From Medicago truncatula (lineage: Eukaryota; Streptophyta; Magnoliopsida; Fabales; Fabaceae), in contig NC_053043.1 of assembly GCF_003473485.1 (NCBI RefSeq), forward strand, positions 6,024,001 to 6,088,000: a DNA stretch of 64,000 bases, in the 5' to 3' direction. Of this stretch, positions 1 to 13,206 are shown in pieces. Every line of letters starts with the position of its first letter. Positions within the stretch are counted from its first letter, which is position 1. The notes beneath the pieces were generated by a model, which worked only from the letters and a program-made list of their open reading frames with translations, was not told the origin of the DNA and made no database searches. Position numbers and translations under genes: made by a program.

Positions 1-1093
1 GTCATAATTTTATATTCATTTATTTTAAACAATTTTTTTCTTACAAGGTACTAGTACTTAACCAAACTTCAAGATATATTAAGATTTTTTTTTTTATTTT
101 TATTTTTTGTGGTGAACGAGTTTTGAATCCTAAACCTTGCATATACTAATAAAATAAACATTATTTTATTATAGAGGAACACTTTTGTCTAAATTAGACT
201 CTCTTTACTTGTTTATTACTCCTAATACATTTAACATTATGCTTTTGATATAATTCTTTAGTCACAAACACTTTGGCAATAACAATGTAGCTTTCTTAGA
301 AAAAAGTAATAATAATTTGATTCAACTTTGAATATGATAATGTGACATTAATCGTGTGTATACAACCGCGTCAAAAACCATTCAATTCAACGTGCGTTTC
401 ATGCCGTGCAAACAGACATTAAGTTTTTTTTTTTTTTAGGAAATTAATTTTTCTTTTTCTTTCTCAATTGTTGGTGTAAATCGTGTAATATTTGATAATA
501 GAATGGAGATAAAAACATCTCTGGATTTTCTCTAAGATTGAGCCATGATAAGTGATAACACGTGAAGAGGTTAACTTTCTCTCTTAAGTTAAATCTTTTT
601 GAGGTATTGATCAATTTAAGAAGTTGATTTGTTACAACGAATGTTTTTTCAAATCAACATGAGAGATCCAACTTCTGAATTTCCTTGCTTCAAGTATAAT
701 AACTTGGTCATGCATCGACCACGTGCACAATGATAATTAAATAAAGCATTCTTATTTAAACCTAAAAAAGTTAGATATTTTTTTTTGAGGGGTAAAAAAG
801 TTAGATATATAAAGTAAAATTAATCTAAAATTTAAATTATTATAAAAGATAATTAAAATGAAAAAAATGTGACATTATTTCAAATTATTGACTATTTATA
901 CTCGACTAAAATACTAGTGTATATAGAAGTCGTTAAATGTCTGCTTGATGGTGATATTTTATATTAAAAAGCTTTGACTCCCATATATAGCAACCTGGAT
1001 GAGAGTTTCCGGTAGAACTTATGCATACTAACAAATAAATTTCAAATTTAATTCCATATTAGAATTAATTAATATAATATAATACAAGTAAAT
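1..1093. other. AT-rich intergenic sequence
   Basis: No open reading frame of note is seen here. Around 90-160 on the minus strand there is a short stretch (ATATGCAAGGTTTAGGATTC followed by an A-rich run) that resembles the box-B part of the tRNA-like repeat at 11597, so it is probably a SINE remnant. The rest is low-complexity A/T sequence. Confidence 0.6.
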
Positions 1094-2178
1094 GGGTTAA
1101 TAGAGCTTTATCCCCTGTAATATAGGGTACTTTTGGTTTTGCCTCCTGTAAATTTTTTTTTTTTTTTAGATTCCGTCCTTGTAAAATAAAGATTCTTAAT
1201 GATTGTCCCCTGACCCCTATGACTCAGCAGAATCTCTTATGTGGCGCTGATGTGGATATTTCTTTTTTATTTTTTATTGGCCACATGTATAATTCATTTA
1301 ACACATCATATTTAATTAAAAAAACCCAAAAAAATAAAATATAATTAAAAAAATCTGAAAGTTAATTTTAGAAAATTTGAAAAAAAATAAATTCAAAATA
1401 AAAAGTTCAGATTTTTTTTTCTCAAAAAATAAAAAAATCTGGAACTTAATTTTCAAAATAAAAAAACTAGAAAATATATTTGAAATTAAAAAAGTTCAGA
1501 TTTCTTTTCAATATAAAAATTATGGAATAAAAAGTCTAAACAAGCTTTTTCAAAATAATTTTTTTTTCAGGAAATTAAGATTTTGATTTAAATTCTGGAA
1601 CAAGATTTTATAAAAAAATCTGAATTTTTTCTAAATTTAAAATTTTCAATAAAAATCTGAAGTTAAGATTTTAAAAATTTAAATAAAATAGATTTTTTTT
1701 TTCAGATTATATAATTGGAATTTAAAAACATTTATATCCAGATTTTTAAAAATTTAATATTTTCCAGAATTTTTTTTTAGAAAAAATTAAAATACTTTTT
1801 TATTTCTAAAAGAATCTGAATGTTTTTTAATTTTTGAAAAAAAAAGTTTTTTTTTCGATTTTTTTAAGTTAAATTTTTTTTTTCAAATTTTGAATATTAA
1901 TTTTCATATTTTTTTAAAAATATATTTTTGTTTTTTTTTTATAAATTTTTTTAAATATAAATGACGTGTAAACTATTTTTTACGTGTGGCAAGCAAAAAA
2001 AAATGAAAAATAAAAAGAAAAAGCCACGTAAGTGCCACCTCAGAGATTCTGCTGAGTCAATGGGCTTAGGGGACAATCGTGAAGAATCTTCATTTTACAA
2101 GAACGGAATCTAAATTTCTTTTTTACAGAAACAAAACCAAAAGTACCCTATATTACAGGGGTAAAGACCTATTAACCC
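1094..2178. mobile_element. Long-TIR foldback (MITE-like) element
   Basis: The first about 160 bases (from GGGTTAATAGAGCTTTATCC) reappear as an imperfect reverse complement at about 2020-2178. Both arms share the order: TAATATAGGGTACTTTTGG, a T-rich gap, AGATTCCGT, GATTGTCCCC and GACTCAGCAGAATCTC. The centre is very AT-rich with repeated AAAATCTGAA-like words and has no credible coding sequence. This is a non-autonomous DNA-transposon-like foldback unit. The superfamily is not clear, and AAAT on both flanks is only a weak target-duplication candidate. Confidence 0.8.
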
Positions 2179-4605
2179 CAAATAAATATAGCCAACTATT
2201 ATGTCAACTTCGTGCGCTGGAGTGTGATGCTTTTTTTTGTCATGAAGGAGTGTTATGCTTTGAATGATTGCTTTCGTACTCGACAGCATATAGAATAGAA
2301 TAAACATACCAATATCTACCAAAAAAAAAAAAACATACCAAAAAAACATAACACGTTACCACTAATTATTACTTAATACTAATTAAACCTAAACAACACA
2401 TGAGCTTAGTCTTAATACCAAAATGAGTAAAACAAAACAACAAATCAGTGAAAGTGCTGGCTTGCTGCAATCAGAAAAGCTATTAACAGTAGCAGCACCT
2501 ATAAAAGGTAAAAAAACAAAAAACACAAAATATCATGTGTTAAAAAAGACAAAATATCGAATATTTAACTGTCAAAGTTAACCCTCTTCTTTGGTATGAA
2601 ATTTAACCGTTTTTTTAAGGAAATTTAACCATTCCATATTTGTTATCCTTCAAAAGAAAGTCGGAACGACTTCTATTTTATTCAAACATTCCATATTTGT
2701 TATCCTTCAAAACTATTTGTTTTGTTATCCATCAAAAGAAAATCGGTTTTTATCCATCAAAAGAAATTCGGAACGGCTTCTATTTTATTCAAACATTCCA
2801 TAATGCAAAAAACCTACTCTATGTTTGGTTATCGGAAATAAAAATTGATTTTGAGATAATTGATTGTGTAAAATTGATTACGAATAAAATTGAGATGAAA
2901 GTAAAATGTATCACGTTTGGATACATTTATATAAAAGTGAGTTGAACCATTTATATAAAAGTGAGTTGAAAAATAAATTTAAATATATAAATCAAATCTA
3001 AATTTTCTAACTTTAAAAATAATCAATTCATGAATATATAAATGAAGGATTAAAGAAGTTAAAAATGAAGGATTAAAGAAGTTAAAGGTTTAGAGTTCGA
3101 ATTCGAAAAAAATAATAACATAACAGTTTACATTAAAAAAATTAGGATCAATTCTCGAGACAATTTTTTTTTTTGAGCAATCGAGACAAAATTAATTATG
3201 AATGGATTGATGACAGAAACCCAAACCCATTCTCTTTTCTAATATTATAATGGTTCACATGAATATATAAATATTAACCAATCAATTTGTTAGAATCAAT
3301 TCTCGAGACATTCATAACATGAATGTTGGGTTTATGTAACTACTCATTAACCTTCATACTATAATGGTCAACATGAATATATAAATATTAACCAAACATT
3401 TTTTAAAAATGCTTAGGAATAAAACTCATCTCTTGTTTGTCTCCGTGAAGATAATTCAGTTGACAGATATATTGCTGTATGTTGAAATCGAAATTTGAAC
3501 TCTAAATTTCTCATTTATTCACGTTGGTTCTAAACACCCATATACCCAACTTTATTGTGCAATTGATTCTAAACATTAGATTAAGGCTTTGTTTAGAAGG
3601 TTGGATAGGAGGGAATGAAAAACTTTGGAGGGTTGGAAATATAGGAAAAAATGGCAAAATCCTTCACTTTCTTTAAGGAGTAATTTTTTTGAGAATGATA
3701 AATTAATACTTATGATTAATATATTTTTAAATTTTAAGAATATTATAATTATGTAAATTAAATTTCATTCCCTAAAAAAACCACATAAATTAAATTTCAT
3801 GCAAATCCTCAAAAACTCTCATCTAAACAATTTTTGAGTTTCATCAAATAAAAAAGATTTTGTATTATAAAAAAAATTAATCCTAAACCTTTTTTTCTCA
3901 ATGTCATATATTTCTTTCACTTTTATTTTTTTTCTTCCTTCAAATCCATCTAGTACCTTTTTCTCTAAACTCGCAAACAAGCTTGTGTAACGCTATGATA
4001 AAAGAAGCACATAATGTATTTAATAAGGGGGTAATAAGGGTACTAAAAGTTAGATTAGGGGCATATTTGTCATGTGTAGTGTTTCTTATAACATGGGAAA
4101 AGTTTTGTCCTTTTCCAACAGCTATTTCTCTTTCCTCTGCATCACCGTTTTCCATCAATCCCGCTCTCACACACACACACACAAACACTCCCCTTACTCG
4201 TTCCTCCCACGCATCATCACATCACATTCTTCAAACTCAAAACAAAGATTTTTACATTTTTCCCAAAAAAAATTCCTAACTTTGCATTAATTGAATTGAA
4301 ATACTCCATAACAAAGAAACCCAAAAACCAAACCTACCCTACACACAACAACGACCACTTTATCTTATTTAATCACAACCCTTAACATATCTTTCCATTT
4401 TCATCTTCCCTCATTACTCATTACCATTTACTTCACACACACACAACACATAACAAAAAAAACCCTTTTTTTCCTTTTTTTTATGTAACTGTTTCCATAA
4501 TATCAATTTAATTCCAATTCCAACGTTACCCTTTTGGATAAATGTACTCTAAGCACTGAAAAGTTTCAATCTTTACTTGTTTTGATTGAATAGAGAAAAA
4601 CCCAG
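2179..4605. other. Intergenic region and ERD4 upstream/5' UTR
   Basis: No gene is seen. Between 2630 and 2800 a block containing TTGTTATCCTTCAAAAG and CTTCTATTTTATTCAAACA is present two to three times in tandem. From 2810 to 2960 there is a fragment of a legume-type repeat (AAAATTGATTTTGAG, TATAAAAGTGAGTTG) that also occurs inside introns of ERD4 and NDC1. From 3590 to 3840 a weak foldback (TTTGTTTAGAAG facing CATCTAAACAA) may be another MITE. The last 400 bases are CT/CA-rich and probably include the 5' UTR of the channel gene. Confidence 0.5.
4167..4187. repeat. (CA)n microsatellite
   Basis: A short uninterrupted CA run sits about 420 bases upstream of the ERD4-like start codon, within the CT/CA-rich leader region. 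Confidence 0.85.
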
Positions 4606-7600
4606 ATGGATTTTTCTTCGTTTTGTACCTCTCTTGGTACTTCATTTGTGATATTTTTAGTTTTGATGATTTTGTTTGCTTTGTTACAAAGTAAACCTGG
4701 GAACAATGTGGTGTACTATCCTAATAGGATCTTGAAGGGTTTAGATCCATTTGAAGGTGGTTCTAAGACACGTAATCCTTTCTCTTGGATTAAGGAAGCT
4801 TTTTCTTCTTCTGAACAAGATGTTATTGCTATGTCTGGTCTTGATACTGCTGTTTTCTTTGTCTTTCTCAGCACTGGTTTGTTCTTTCTCCTTTTTATGT
4901 ACCTTGTTTTTTTGGTCTGTATTTATGCTCTTATTCTGGTTGTTGGTTGTGTTTTTTTTTTTCTTCCGGTTTTGCAACGACAAAATTTGATTTTTAATGA
5001 ATTGATTTTGTAAAATTGATTCCGATTAAGAGTAAGTTAAGATATGTTGAGATGAACATTAAATTTGACTATTAGGAGTAGTCTGGCTTGTAAATTAAAA
5101 AAGTCACAGTTTTTCATTTATGAAACAATATCTATAGACTTTATGCTTATGAAGAAGATTAAACAAAGAAAGCTTTTGAAAAAAAATGAAAATTTTAAAC
5201 TCATAGCTATTGAGAGATTATTTTAATATTTCTTTCTCAATAAGGGTTTATTGAAAAGTTTATCAGCCACAGAATCTGTTAGATCTTTGTAATTTTTTAA
5301 CTGCTATGAGTTCATCATATTATTATATAAAAAGTTGTACTAGTTTAACCATGTTAAGAAAAAGGCTACTCTATGTTGAGTTTATCTGTAAAGTAAGAAA
5401 GAAAGCTAAGGGTGTGCTCATGTTATATGAGTGTATTAAAGAGAGAAAAAAAATTACTTCTACTGTTAGCATATAGATTATCATTTTACTATTTTAGAAC
5501 TTTTTCTGGTCAGTGGAAGTTTTCAGTCTGTAAAATGGAGAATAAAATATTGTGTTGAAATGATAAGCTTCGCTATCTAGTGTAGACAGTTTCTAAACCA
5601 AAAGAGTAGTTCCTGGTGAACATTGCATACTATTATGAAATAATCAAATTGGACTCTTGAGGAATATGAATCCTTAGGAATCAGTTTTACGAAAATTGTG
5701 GTGCAATGATTTAACACATTAAATCTCAAGCATAAGTCATATGAAATGTATATTCCCGGTTCTACTTGTTATGCTGGTCATAGAGGAAACCAGGAGAATA
5801 TTTTGAATAACATTAAGATGTATGTGTGTTATTCAGTTGCTTTCAGAGTGCTTCTAGATTTATTTTGTGAACATCAAATCAGTGTACTCTCTTGCAACTT
5901 TGTTCATGTTTTTGTTTATCTCAATTCTGAAAGAGTGAAATCATTCACTTCTATTCCTCTCAACATATGTAGACACTTTGTGGCTTGTATTTTGTGATTA
6001 CTCTTTCAAAATGTGTTCTCACATGCATTTATTTGGTTATAACTTTTCATAATTTTCAATTGTTTGTTGACATGCTTGTCAGATGAGAGACAAATTGTGT
6101 TTTCAGTTTTTAATTATTATTTTTCATGCTCTCTGCCAGTATTCAGTATCCTAGTTATATGCGGCATTATTCTGCTACCGGTTCTTCTGCCTATTGCTGT
6201 AACTGGTGGTGCTGGAAAGAAACTAACAACTAGCGAAGGGACTTTCAATGAACTTGACCAGTTATCGATGGGAAACATCACAGTAAGATCAGTATTCCTT
6301 ACCATTTTTGTATAACATAGTATTATGATAATTTTTCCTTTTTATTAAACTAGTTCTTGTATGTGTAGGCAAAGAGTGTAAGGTTGTGGGCATTTTTTAT
6401 CGCCTGCTATTTTGTTTCGCTTGTTTCGTTGTTCCTCTTATGGAAGGCTTATAAACATGTGTCATGGCTGCGAACGAAAGCTTTCAAGTCTATTGATGTA
6501 AAGCCTGAACAGTTTGCGATAGTTGTGAGAGACATCCCTCCTGTTCTTGACGGTCAAACTAGGAAGGAACAGGTTGACTCTTATTTTAAAGCCATATATC
6601 CCGAGACATTTTACAGATCTATGATTATAACAGACAACAAAAAGGTATGGTTTTCATTTGATTACCTTTCTCGATACCCTCTGAATCACATTCACTATTT
6701 CTGATTCACTGCCTTACATTGGAACATGTATTTCCAATTTCTGATCGTTGTGGAATTTAGGAATCTAAAAGTGTGCAGAATTACTATTGATTTGTCATTT
6801 TTGTCCATGTAATCTAAATATATAATTTGTCTGTGATACTCTTCCTATTGTTTTTTGATTGTGAATGTTACAATATATAATCTATATCATTATATAAAAA
6901 TAATTTCAAAGTTAACTATCAATAGCACAATAGAAAAAGCGGATAGATGGGCACATCAGTGTCTGTCTTTCTGCTAGTAATCTTCCGGTCTTTCCCATAG
7001 TATAAATATAATTTAATTCCTACATATATATTACTGACAGGTGAACAAGATTTGGGAGGAGTTGGAAGGGTATAAGAAGAAGCTTGCCCGTGCCGAAGTA
7101 GTATACGCAGGTTCAAAAACAACTGCCAAGCCAGAAGGCACAAGACCAACCAACAAGACTGGCTGCCTTGGACTTATTGGTAAAAAGGTGGATAGCATAG
7201 AGTACTGCAATGAAAAGATTAATGAATTGGTTGCGAAATTGGAATCCGAGCAAAAGGTTACTCTCAGAGAAAAGCAACAGAATGCTGCTATTGTCTTTTT
7301 CTCAAACAGGGTGATTGCAGCATCTGCAGCTCAGAGTTTACATGCACAAGTGGTTGATCATTGGTCAGTTTTCGGTGCTCCTGAACCCTGTCAACTACTA
7401 TGGCCTAATTTGAAAATCAAGTATTTTCAAAGAGAACTGAGGCAGTACTTGGTGTATTTCATTGTTACACTCGCCATATTCTTTTACATGGTTCCCATCA
7501 CATTTGTATCTGCATTTACAACTTTGAAGAGTTTGGAGAAACTTCTCCCATTCATAAAGCCAATAGTGAAGATTATAACTTTGAAGACAGTGTTGGAAGC

Positions 7601-9235
7601 TTATCTCCCTCAACTTGCACTGATCATTTTCTTGGCTATGCTACCCAAGTTGCTTATGTTTTTGTCTAAATTAGAAGGCATTCCAACTGAAAGCCATGCG
7701 GCCAGGGCAGCTTCTGGAAAGTATTTTTATTTTACGGTGCTGAACGTTTTCATTGGAGTTACTTTAAGTGGAACCTTGTTCGACACATTCAAGAGAATTC
7801 AGAACAAACCAAAAGATATTGTGCCCGTGCTAGCTGAAAGTCTCCCAGGCAGAGCTACTTTTTTCTTGACCTTCGTCGCATTGAAGTAAGATAGCATCCT
7901 AATTTCAACTTGTTTTTGTTCACTTACCTATCCATAACGATAATATTTCATGTCGATGATTATGTTAAAGCTTCACATCCACTTTCCTGCTAGACATATG
8001 AATAAGAAAATAACCACTTTCCTATTTTGTTGATGTTCTTATATGTAACAATTATTTTCTCATATGATTTTGTGTCAATTTCTAATTTTGGACTATTCCT
8101 ACCTACTAGACATTAATTAAAAAATATTTCACCTTTGTTTTTAAATATAAAAGGTTGACACATCACATATGAACTGATTTTTCTTGTTTTTTTTTGTTTT
8201 AGATTTTTCGTTGGATATGGCCTTGAGCTGTCCCGATTAGTTCCTCTAATTATCTACAACTTGAAGAAAAAGTTTCTTTGCAAGACTGAAGCTGAGTTGA
8301 AAGAAGCTTGGGCTCCTGGAGATCTTGGTTATGCAACAAGAATCCCCGCTGACATGCTGATTGTCACAATTGTTTTATGTTACTCTTGTATTGCTCCTCT
8401 TATCATCCCATTTGGTGCTCTATATTTCGGCCTAGGATGGCTCGTACTACGAAATCAGGTAAATTACCGTACATTTTTTCTTACGAACCCTGTCCTATGT
8501 CTTTTAGGAGCACTTTTTCATTGAAGAAATTTGTTTTGCCTCCATAATTGATTCTAACTTGAAGCTAAAATTTGGAGCTTTTTGCCTCTATATTTGATTT
8601 TTAACCTCAAATTTATTGTTCACCTCACTTTTATATGAATGAATTCAAACATAAAATATATTGCATTCAACTCGCTTTTAGCCATAATCAATTTTTGTCA
8701 ACGCACAAATACACAATAACTTGTTTACTAGAGATTTGCAACAATGGAAGGAAATGATTGTTACTACAATACACAAAATTCATCGATGCATTTTTTCCAT
8801 AAAGATTGTCATACTAATTACTAATCATTGATGTACTATTTTGTAATGTATCAACAGGCACTGAAAGTGTATGTACCAAGATATGAAAGTTATGGAAGAA
8901 TGTGGCCTCACATAAACAACCGTATACTAGCATCTATGGTATTGTACCAAGTAACCATGTTTGGTTACTTTGGGGTGCAGCAATTCGTCTATGCACCATT
9001 GTTGATTCCTCTTCCCATATTGACGGTATTATTTGGTTTCATATGTTCAAAGAAGTTTTATCCATCTTTTCAACATCAGGCGCTTGAGGTTGCAGCTTCA
9101 GAAGTCAAGGAAGTTCCAAACATGGAATTGATTTATAGGTCTTTCATTCCACTAAGCTTGAGTTCTGAGAAGATTGATGACGACCAGTTTGAAGACGCGC
9201 GGTCTGAAGTTTCGAGACAAACATCATTTGTTTGA
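4606..9235 (+). CDS. ERD4: ERD4-like (OSCA3 clade) hyperosmolality-gated calcium-permeable channel
   Basis: Six exons join in frame to 722 residues: 4606-4876, 6140-6282, 6369-6644, 7041-7885, 8203-8458 and 8858-9235. The family (CSC1/OSCA, DUF221/RSN1_7TM) forms dimeric mechano- and osmosensitive cation channels in the plasma membrane. Arabidopsis ERD4 (At1g30360) was first found as an early dehydration-response gene. Seen here are an N-terminal membrane anchor (residues 5-28), the conserved YYPNRILKGL segment, the cytosolic insert with RPTNKTG and KKVDSIEYC (about residues 256-288), then a C-terminal block of hydrophobic helices including FLAMLPKLL, ASGKYFYF and FGLGWLVLRNQ. The family is normally about 724 residues, so this copy looks complete. 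The ATG at 4606 gives the family's MDFxSFxTSLGTSF start. Intron 5 carries a repeat fragment (8540-8710) shared with the NDC1 intron. Subcellular site and gating are inferred from the family. Confidence 0.95.
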
Positions 9236-9516
9236 TGTAGTTTTAGTTATAGCAGTCATTTAGTAATATGCTTTTAGATATTTTATTTTATTATTAATTG
9301 TTGATAACAAGATTTAGGAATCAGGGACTGTTTGTGAATGTCATTTATGCAAGGTGAGATTTGTTGGTTTGGTAATACTACTATTATATAGTGTTTGTGA
9401 ATGTCATTATGCTTGTAATGGTTGTGTAATGGTTGTGAAGTGTTTTCATGTTCTCTATATTTCAAAGTTTCCTTCTGAACTTGACTCAGATGATTTTTCC
9501 TTTTTTTTTGGGTATA

Positions 9517-9543
9517 ATATATATATACACACACACACAACAA
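9517..9543. repeat. (AT)n(AC)n compound microsatellite
   Basis: An ATATAT run passes directly into an ACACAC run about 280 bases after the ERD4-like stop codon, probably in or just past the 3' UTR. Confidence 0.85.
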
Positions 9544-9994
9544 AATGGGACAATTCCTGCATAAGTATATTGCTTTTTCCATAAGTTTCACATTTTCATT
9601 TGATAAATTTAGTAGATGAAATAACTACAACATGATGTGAAAATTAGGACGTAACCTAAGTTAAGAAATTCAAACTGCATTGATAATTAGGTTTTCAACA
9701 TTTCAGAACTACATAAGACCCAAATTGGTTGAGAAAAAATGTCTAAGAAAATGGAATTTGTCTGCACCATTTCATAACAGGAATTTGTCTGCAACATTCC
9801 ATAGCATGACTAAAAATAAAACCATAACATGTTACGATAAAAAAAAAAAAAAAACTACCGTCAATGATTACATAAAATGCATCAAAATAACGATGTCTTC
9901 AAACCGAAAAATAAATGAAATTAACCGACAAAAAAAATACTTCAAATATGAGTGATTGAGTGCTCCATTGATAGTAGTCATAAGAAAATGCCTT

Positions 9995-10450
9995 ATCATT
10001 AAACTTGATCTATGGCCACACCAGAAGTTTAATCATATCATCAAAAGGTGAACCTAATAAGCCATCCTGATTACCGAAAACCACATTGTTACGATGCTTC
10101 TAAATTGACCACGTATAAGATAACCAAATCGAATGAATTCCTTTACGTCCTATACATGATAAACCAAACCTGTTAATGGCTCAACATGACAAAAAATGTC
10201 GTTTGTTAACACACCATTGATTTCTAATCAAGATAGAACATCCATACATAATTATTTGGCCACATGACAATGAAAATTAAATAAAGTATTGTTTCCTTCA
10301 AATTACAACCGTCCACACACAAAATTGATACTAAATTTTGCACCCCTCTCTAAATTAAATTCAACTCGGTTGAAAGGCGATCGTTTAGTAATCTCCATGC
10401 AACGGTGAATCTTCAATGAAACTAAATTATTCCAAGTGACCTTAAACAAA
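9995..10450 (-). pseudogene. Decayed zf-RVT (LINE-type reverse transcriptase C-terminus) relic
   Basis: Read on the minus strand with frameshifts and stops, this stretch gives the typical end of plant non-LTR retrotransposon polyproteins. It begins with a RLLNDRLSTELNLIERGV-like run, then a cysteine-containing CVDGCNLKET segment, and then the hallmark IHSIWLSYTWSI and KHRNNVVFGN (about 10150-10040). An in-frame stop splits the last two, and at least three other breaks are present, so nothing is expressed as protein. The assignment rests on the conserved zf-RVT pattern RGV, C-x2-C and IWxxRNNxxF, which I recognise by eye. Confidence 0.65.
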
Positions 10451-11596
10451 GGTGAATCTTCTACAAATTCAAATCATAACCCTTTCCTCTCTCTCTAATA
10501 TTGCTAAATTAAAAACTTTGTGGTTTCTCACTTCCCTAAGAAATCACTATTGTTGGAGCCAACGTTCATAAAAATGAAGCTAAACTTGTCCCCAACTTTG
10601 AATCCATTTTCAATTGCAAAATGCAACATCACTAGAAGGACCGCGAATAAATGATTTTTGTATCCCCAACCTTCGTTTTTGAGCACCACACAAATACAAG
10701 CAGCATTATTAAGCTTCGGTTTAATGTAATCGGATGAGTATCCCTAAATTAGTTTTTGTCTTGTTGTAATCTCCTTAATTCATAAAAATCAAATATTAAA
10801 AAAATTTATAATGACTATTTTTTTTCCTTTGTTATTGGTACAAAGTTTTTTTTTACCATTGTTTAGCAGTAACTGATCTCAGTCGAAATTAAACCCTCGA
10901 CACCTTGCTCAAGGGCTCAAACTCCTTACTTGAATCAATTCATTGTTGCTAGTTACACAATCATTGACTAACAAGAGACATAATAAATTACAAAATCAAT
11001 TTATGATGTTTTTCCAACAAAACAAGGTATGATTGTAATCCCAACAATACCATTTCTCTTTTAAATTTTTTAATCCGTGTAAATTTACACATGATAGAAA
11101 AACTCAATTTATAATTTCATTAAATATCACTGTTATCTTAATATTCACAATTTTCAATCAATTTTTAAACTTAAAAGTATAAAACATCGTCCTTTAAAAA
11201 AAATTAAGCGTGTGAAAATCATAAAAAAGATATGAGTATATGGGAAATAATCATATATTTTTTCAAAACAATATTATAATCGACTTTGTATATTAACAAT
11301 TATTTAAAAAAATTATTTTATTTTTTATAAATTTTATAAAAGTATTTTTTGCAGTGCAACTATTTATTTAAATCTAATCTAAATCAGAATTTTTTGTTAA
11401 AAGAAAATCTAAATAAGAAATATTTTCAAGAAGTATTTATGAATAATTTCCACAATAATAGGAAGAATATCATGCACAATAAATATAACTTATTTTGATT
11501 TATTTTCCAAAACTATTTGAATTTTGGTATATTATAAAAAAAGTATAACCAAATGCAATAGATATATTATTAAACGCACTAAAGAAAGTTTCCTTG

Positions 11597-11665
11597 AGCA
11601 TAGCTCAGTTGATAAGGACAATGCATAATATATGCAAGGTCTAAAGTTCGAACATTGGACACCAC
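11597..11665 (+). mobile_element. tRNA-like SINE head (pol III A and B boxes)
   Basis: GAGCATAGCTCAGTTGATAA matches a tRNA-type A box (TRGCNNAGTGG-like). About 45 bases on, AAAGTTCGAACATTGG matches the B box (GGTTCGANNCC-like). The stretch is followed by ACACC, A-rich runs and a trinucleotide microsatellite, which is the usual tail of a short interspersed element. It does not fold as a proper tRNA, and no anticodon arm can be drawn, so I do not call a tRNA gene. Confidence 0.6.
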
Positions 11666-11745
11666 AAAAAAAAAAGCAACAAAGAAATGACACCCTCTTT
11701 CAAAAAAAAAAAATGGTACCTTAGTATCCAACCTTTTGCTAGCAA

Positions 11746-11796
11746 GATGATGATGATGATGATGATGATGATGATAATAATAATAATAATAATAAT
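11746..11796. repeat. (GAT)n(AAT)n microsatellite
   Basis: About ten GAT units run into about seven AAT units. The run lies at the end of a SINE-like repeat and so may have grown from that element's tail. Confidence 0.9.
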
Positions 11797-12235
11797 TTCT
11801 CTCAAAAAAATAAAAAATAATATGAGACATAATTGGAAGTTTTTATAGAAAAAAACTACATAATCCATTTATGATATTTTTTGGACAAAACAGAATATGA
11901 CTGTTAAAGTGTTAATTATTCCCATCAATTGATATCAATTCTCAAAACATTAAAGGTAATAATATATATGGAAAATTCAGATACAGAGATGTATATGGGA
12001 AATCGTCACTATTTTTTTCAAAATATATTAAAAAATCGGTTTTTTATATGGCAAAAATTTATCTGAATCTAAATAAGAAATATTTTCTTAGAAGATTTAT
12101 CTCATCAAGAAAAGTTTTCAAAGGAAGAAAAATATTTTCTTTTATATAACTAAGGAAGAAAAATATATATTTTGATTTATCCTAGTTTGTAATAATATGA
12201 ATTATCATCTCCTAAACTTAAACCTAATGCACCTC

Positions 12236-12312
12236 TATAAATAAAGGGTTTGGAAAAGTGGTAGAGGGGAGAAAAAACAAGAGAAAAGGAGTCGAGAAAA
12301 CTTACGAAATAG
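12236..12312 (+). promoter_or_regulatory. Candidate TATA box and leader exon of the HMA gene
   Basis: TATAAATAAAG at 12236-12246 is followed by a purine-rich leader. The sequence GAAATAGGTACG near 12312 could be a 5' splice donor. A good acceptor (TTTTCGCAG) lies at about 13186, just 20 bases before the HMA start codon, so a leader intron is plausible. This is inference from sequence signals only. Confidence 0.35.
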
Positions 12313-13206
12313 GTACGACTTCTTCTCCAAATATTTCAATGAATTAGACTTTTTGCCTTGATGCATTTGTGTGCTCCTTTTGTTGTTCTTGCATAAATTT
12401 TGTCTGCTCCTTTTTATGTGTGCTATTTTAGAGTATTGTTTTATGTTTAAGATTTAGGTATGAATTGTTTGCCGTAACTCCTTTTACTCTTATTGTTTTC
12501 TTACAAATCCTACCTCTTCAAATTTACCATTCTGATTGTATGAAACATCATTTTTCTCTCGGTAAATTAAAAAAATATATGACTTTTTTGGGTTTGGATG
12601 GGTAAATGGCTTACGGATTTCTTTGAATTAGTGGGGGGTGCAAAAAAGAGGTTCCCTTAGGTCGAAGATGAATGAATAATTGGGTTCAACTCTTTTAAGG
12701 CCCAAACGAGATAGCTATTTTACTACACCCCCCTTTTTTTAGAAATAGCACCTCCTCTAGATTTGTTAGTGTTATTTCATTCAACCTTTGCTTTTGGCTA
12801 TTATCTGAACCACGAAGGATGGGTGAGTAACACTCAAAAAACAAAAATAATAAGTTAAATGAAACAGATCAATTGTTGTATGAAGACAGAGATTTAGACA
12901 ACTCATTTTTGAGTGAAACCAATTGAATTCGAAAGCTAACTTAAAATATCATAATAAGTTTTGTAGTTTAATATTTGTTCTGTGATATTTTGAAGATGTC
13001 TAAAAGGTGTATATCTTGAGCTAGAAAAATGTTTAAACACTTTATTTAGTTAGACATAAAAAGAAAAAAAAGTAGAAAAATAATAATTAAATAATCACTA
13101 TAATTTTAAAATGATTATATCATGTGTATTTTTTGTGTGTACGACTAAATAAAGTGTTCAAATTTATGGTGACTCATTTTCGCAGACGATCCCACCACAA
13201 CAGCTA

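Larger units (their letters stand above)
9236..13206. other. Intergenic region with decayed repeats
   Basis: No intact gene is seen. It holds an AT/AC microsatellite (9517-9543), a decayed zf-RVT fragment on the minus strand (9995-10450), a tRNA-like SINE head (11597-11665) and a GAT/AAT microsatellite (11746-11796). It also has a plausible promoter and leader for the downstream HMA gene (from 12236). The remainder is AT-rich and unremarkable. Confidence 0.6.

Noticed and set aside
2640-2945. 101-codon open frame
   Set aside because: It has no ATG at its start, lies in tandemly repeated AT-rich sequence, and has no recognisable domain.
11597-11670. Possible tRNA gene
   Set aside because: A and B boxes are present, but no cloverleaf with a paired acceptor and anticodon arm can be drawn, and an A-rich tail with a microsatellite follows; a SINE head fits better.
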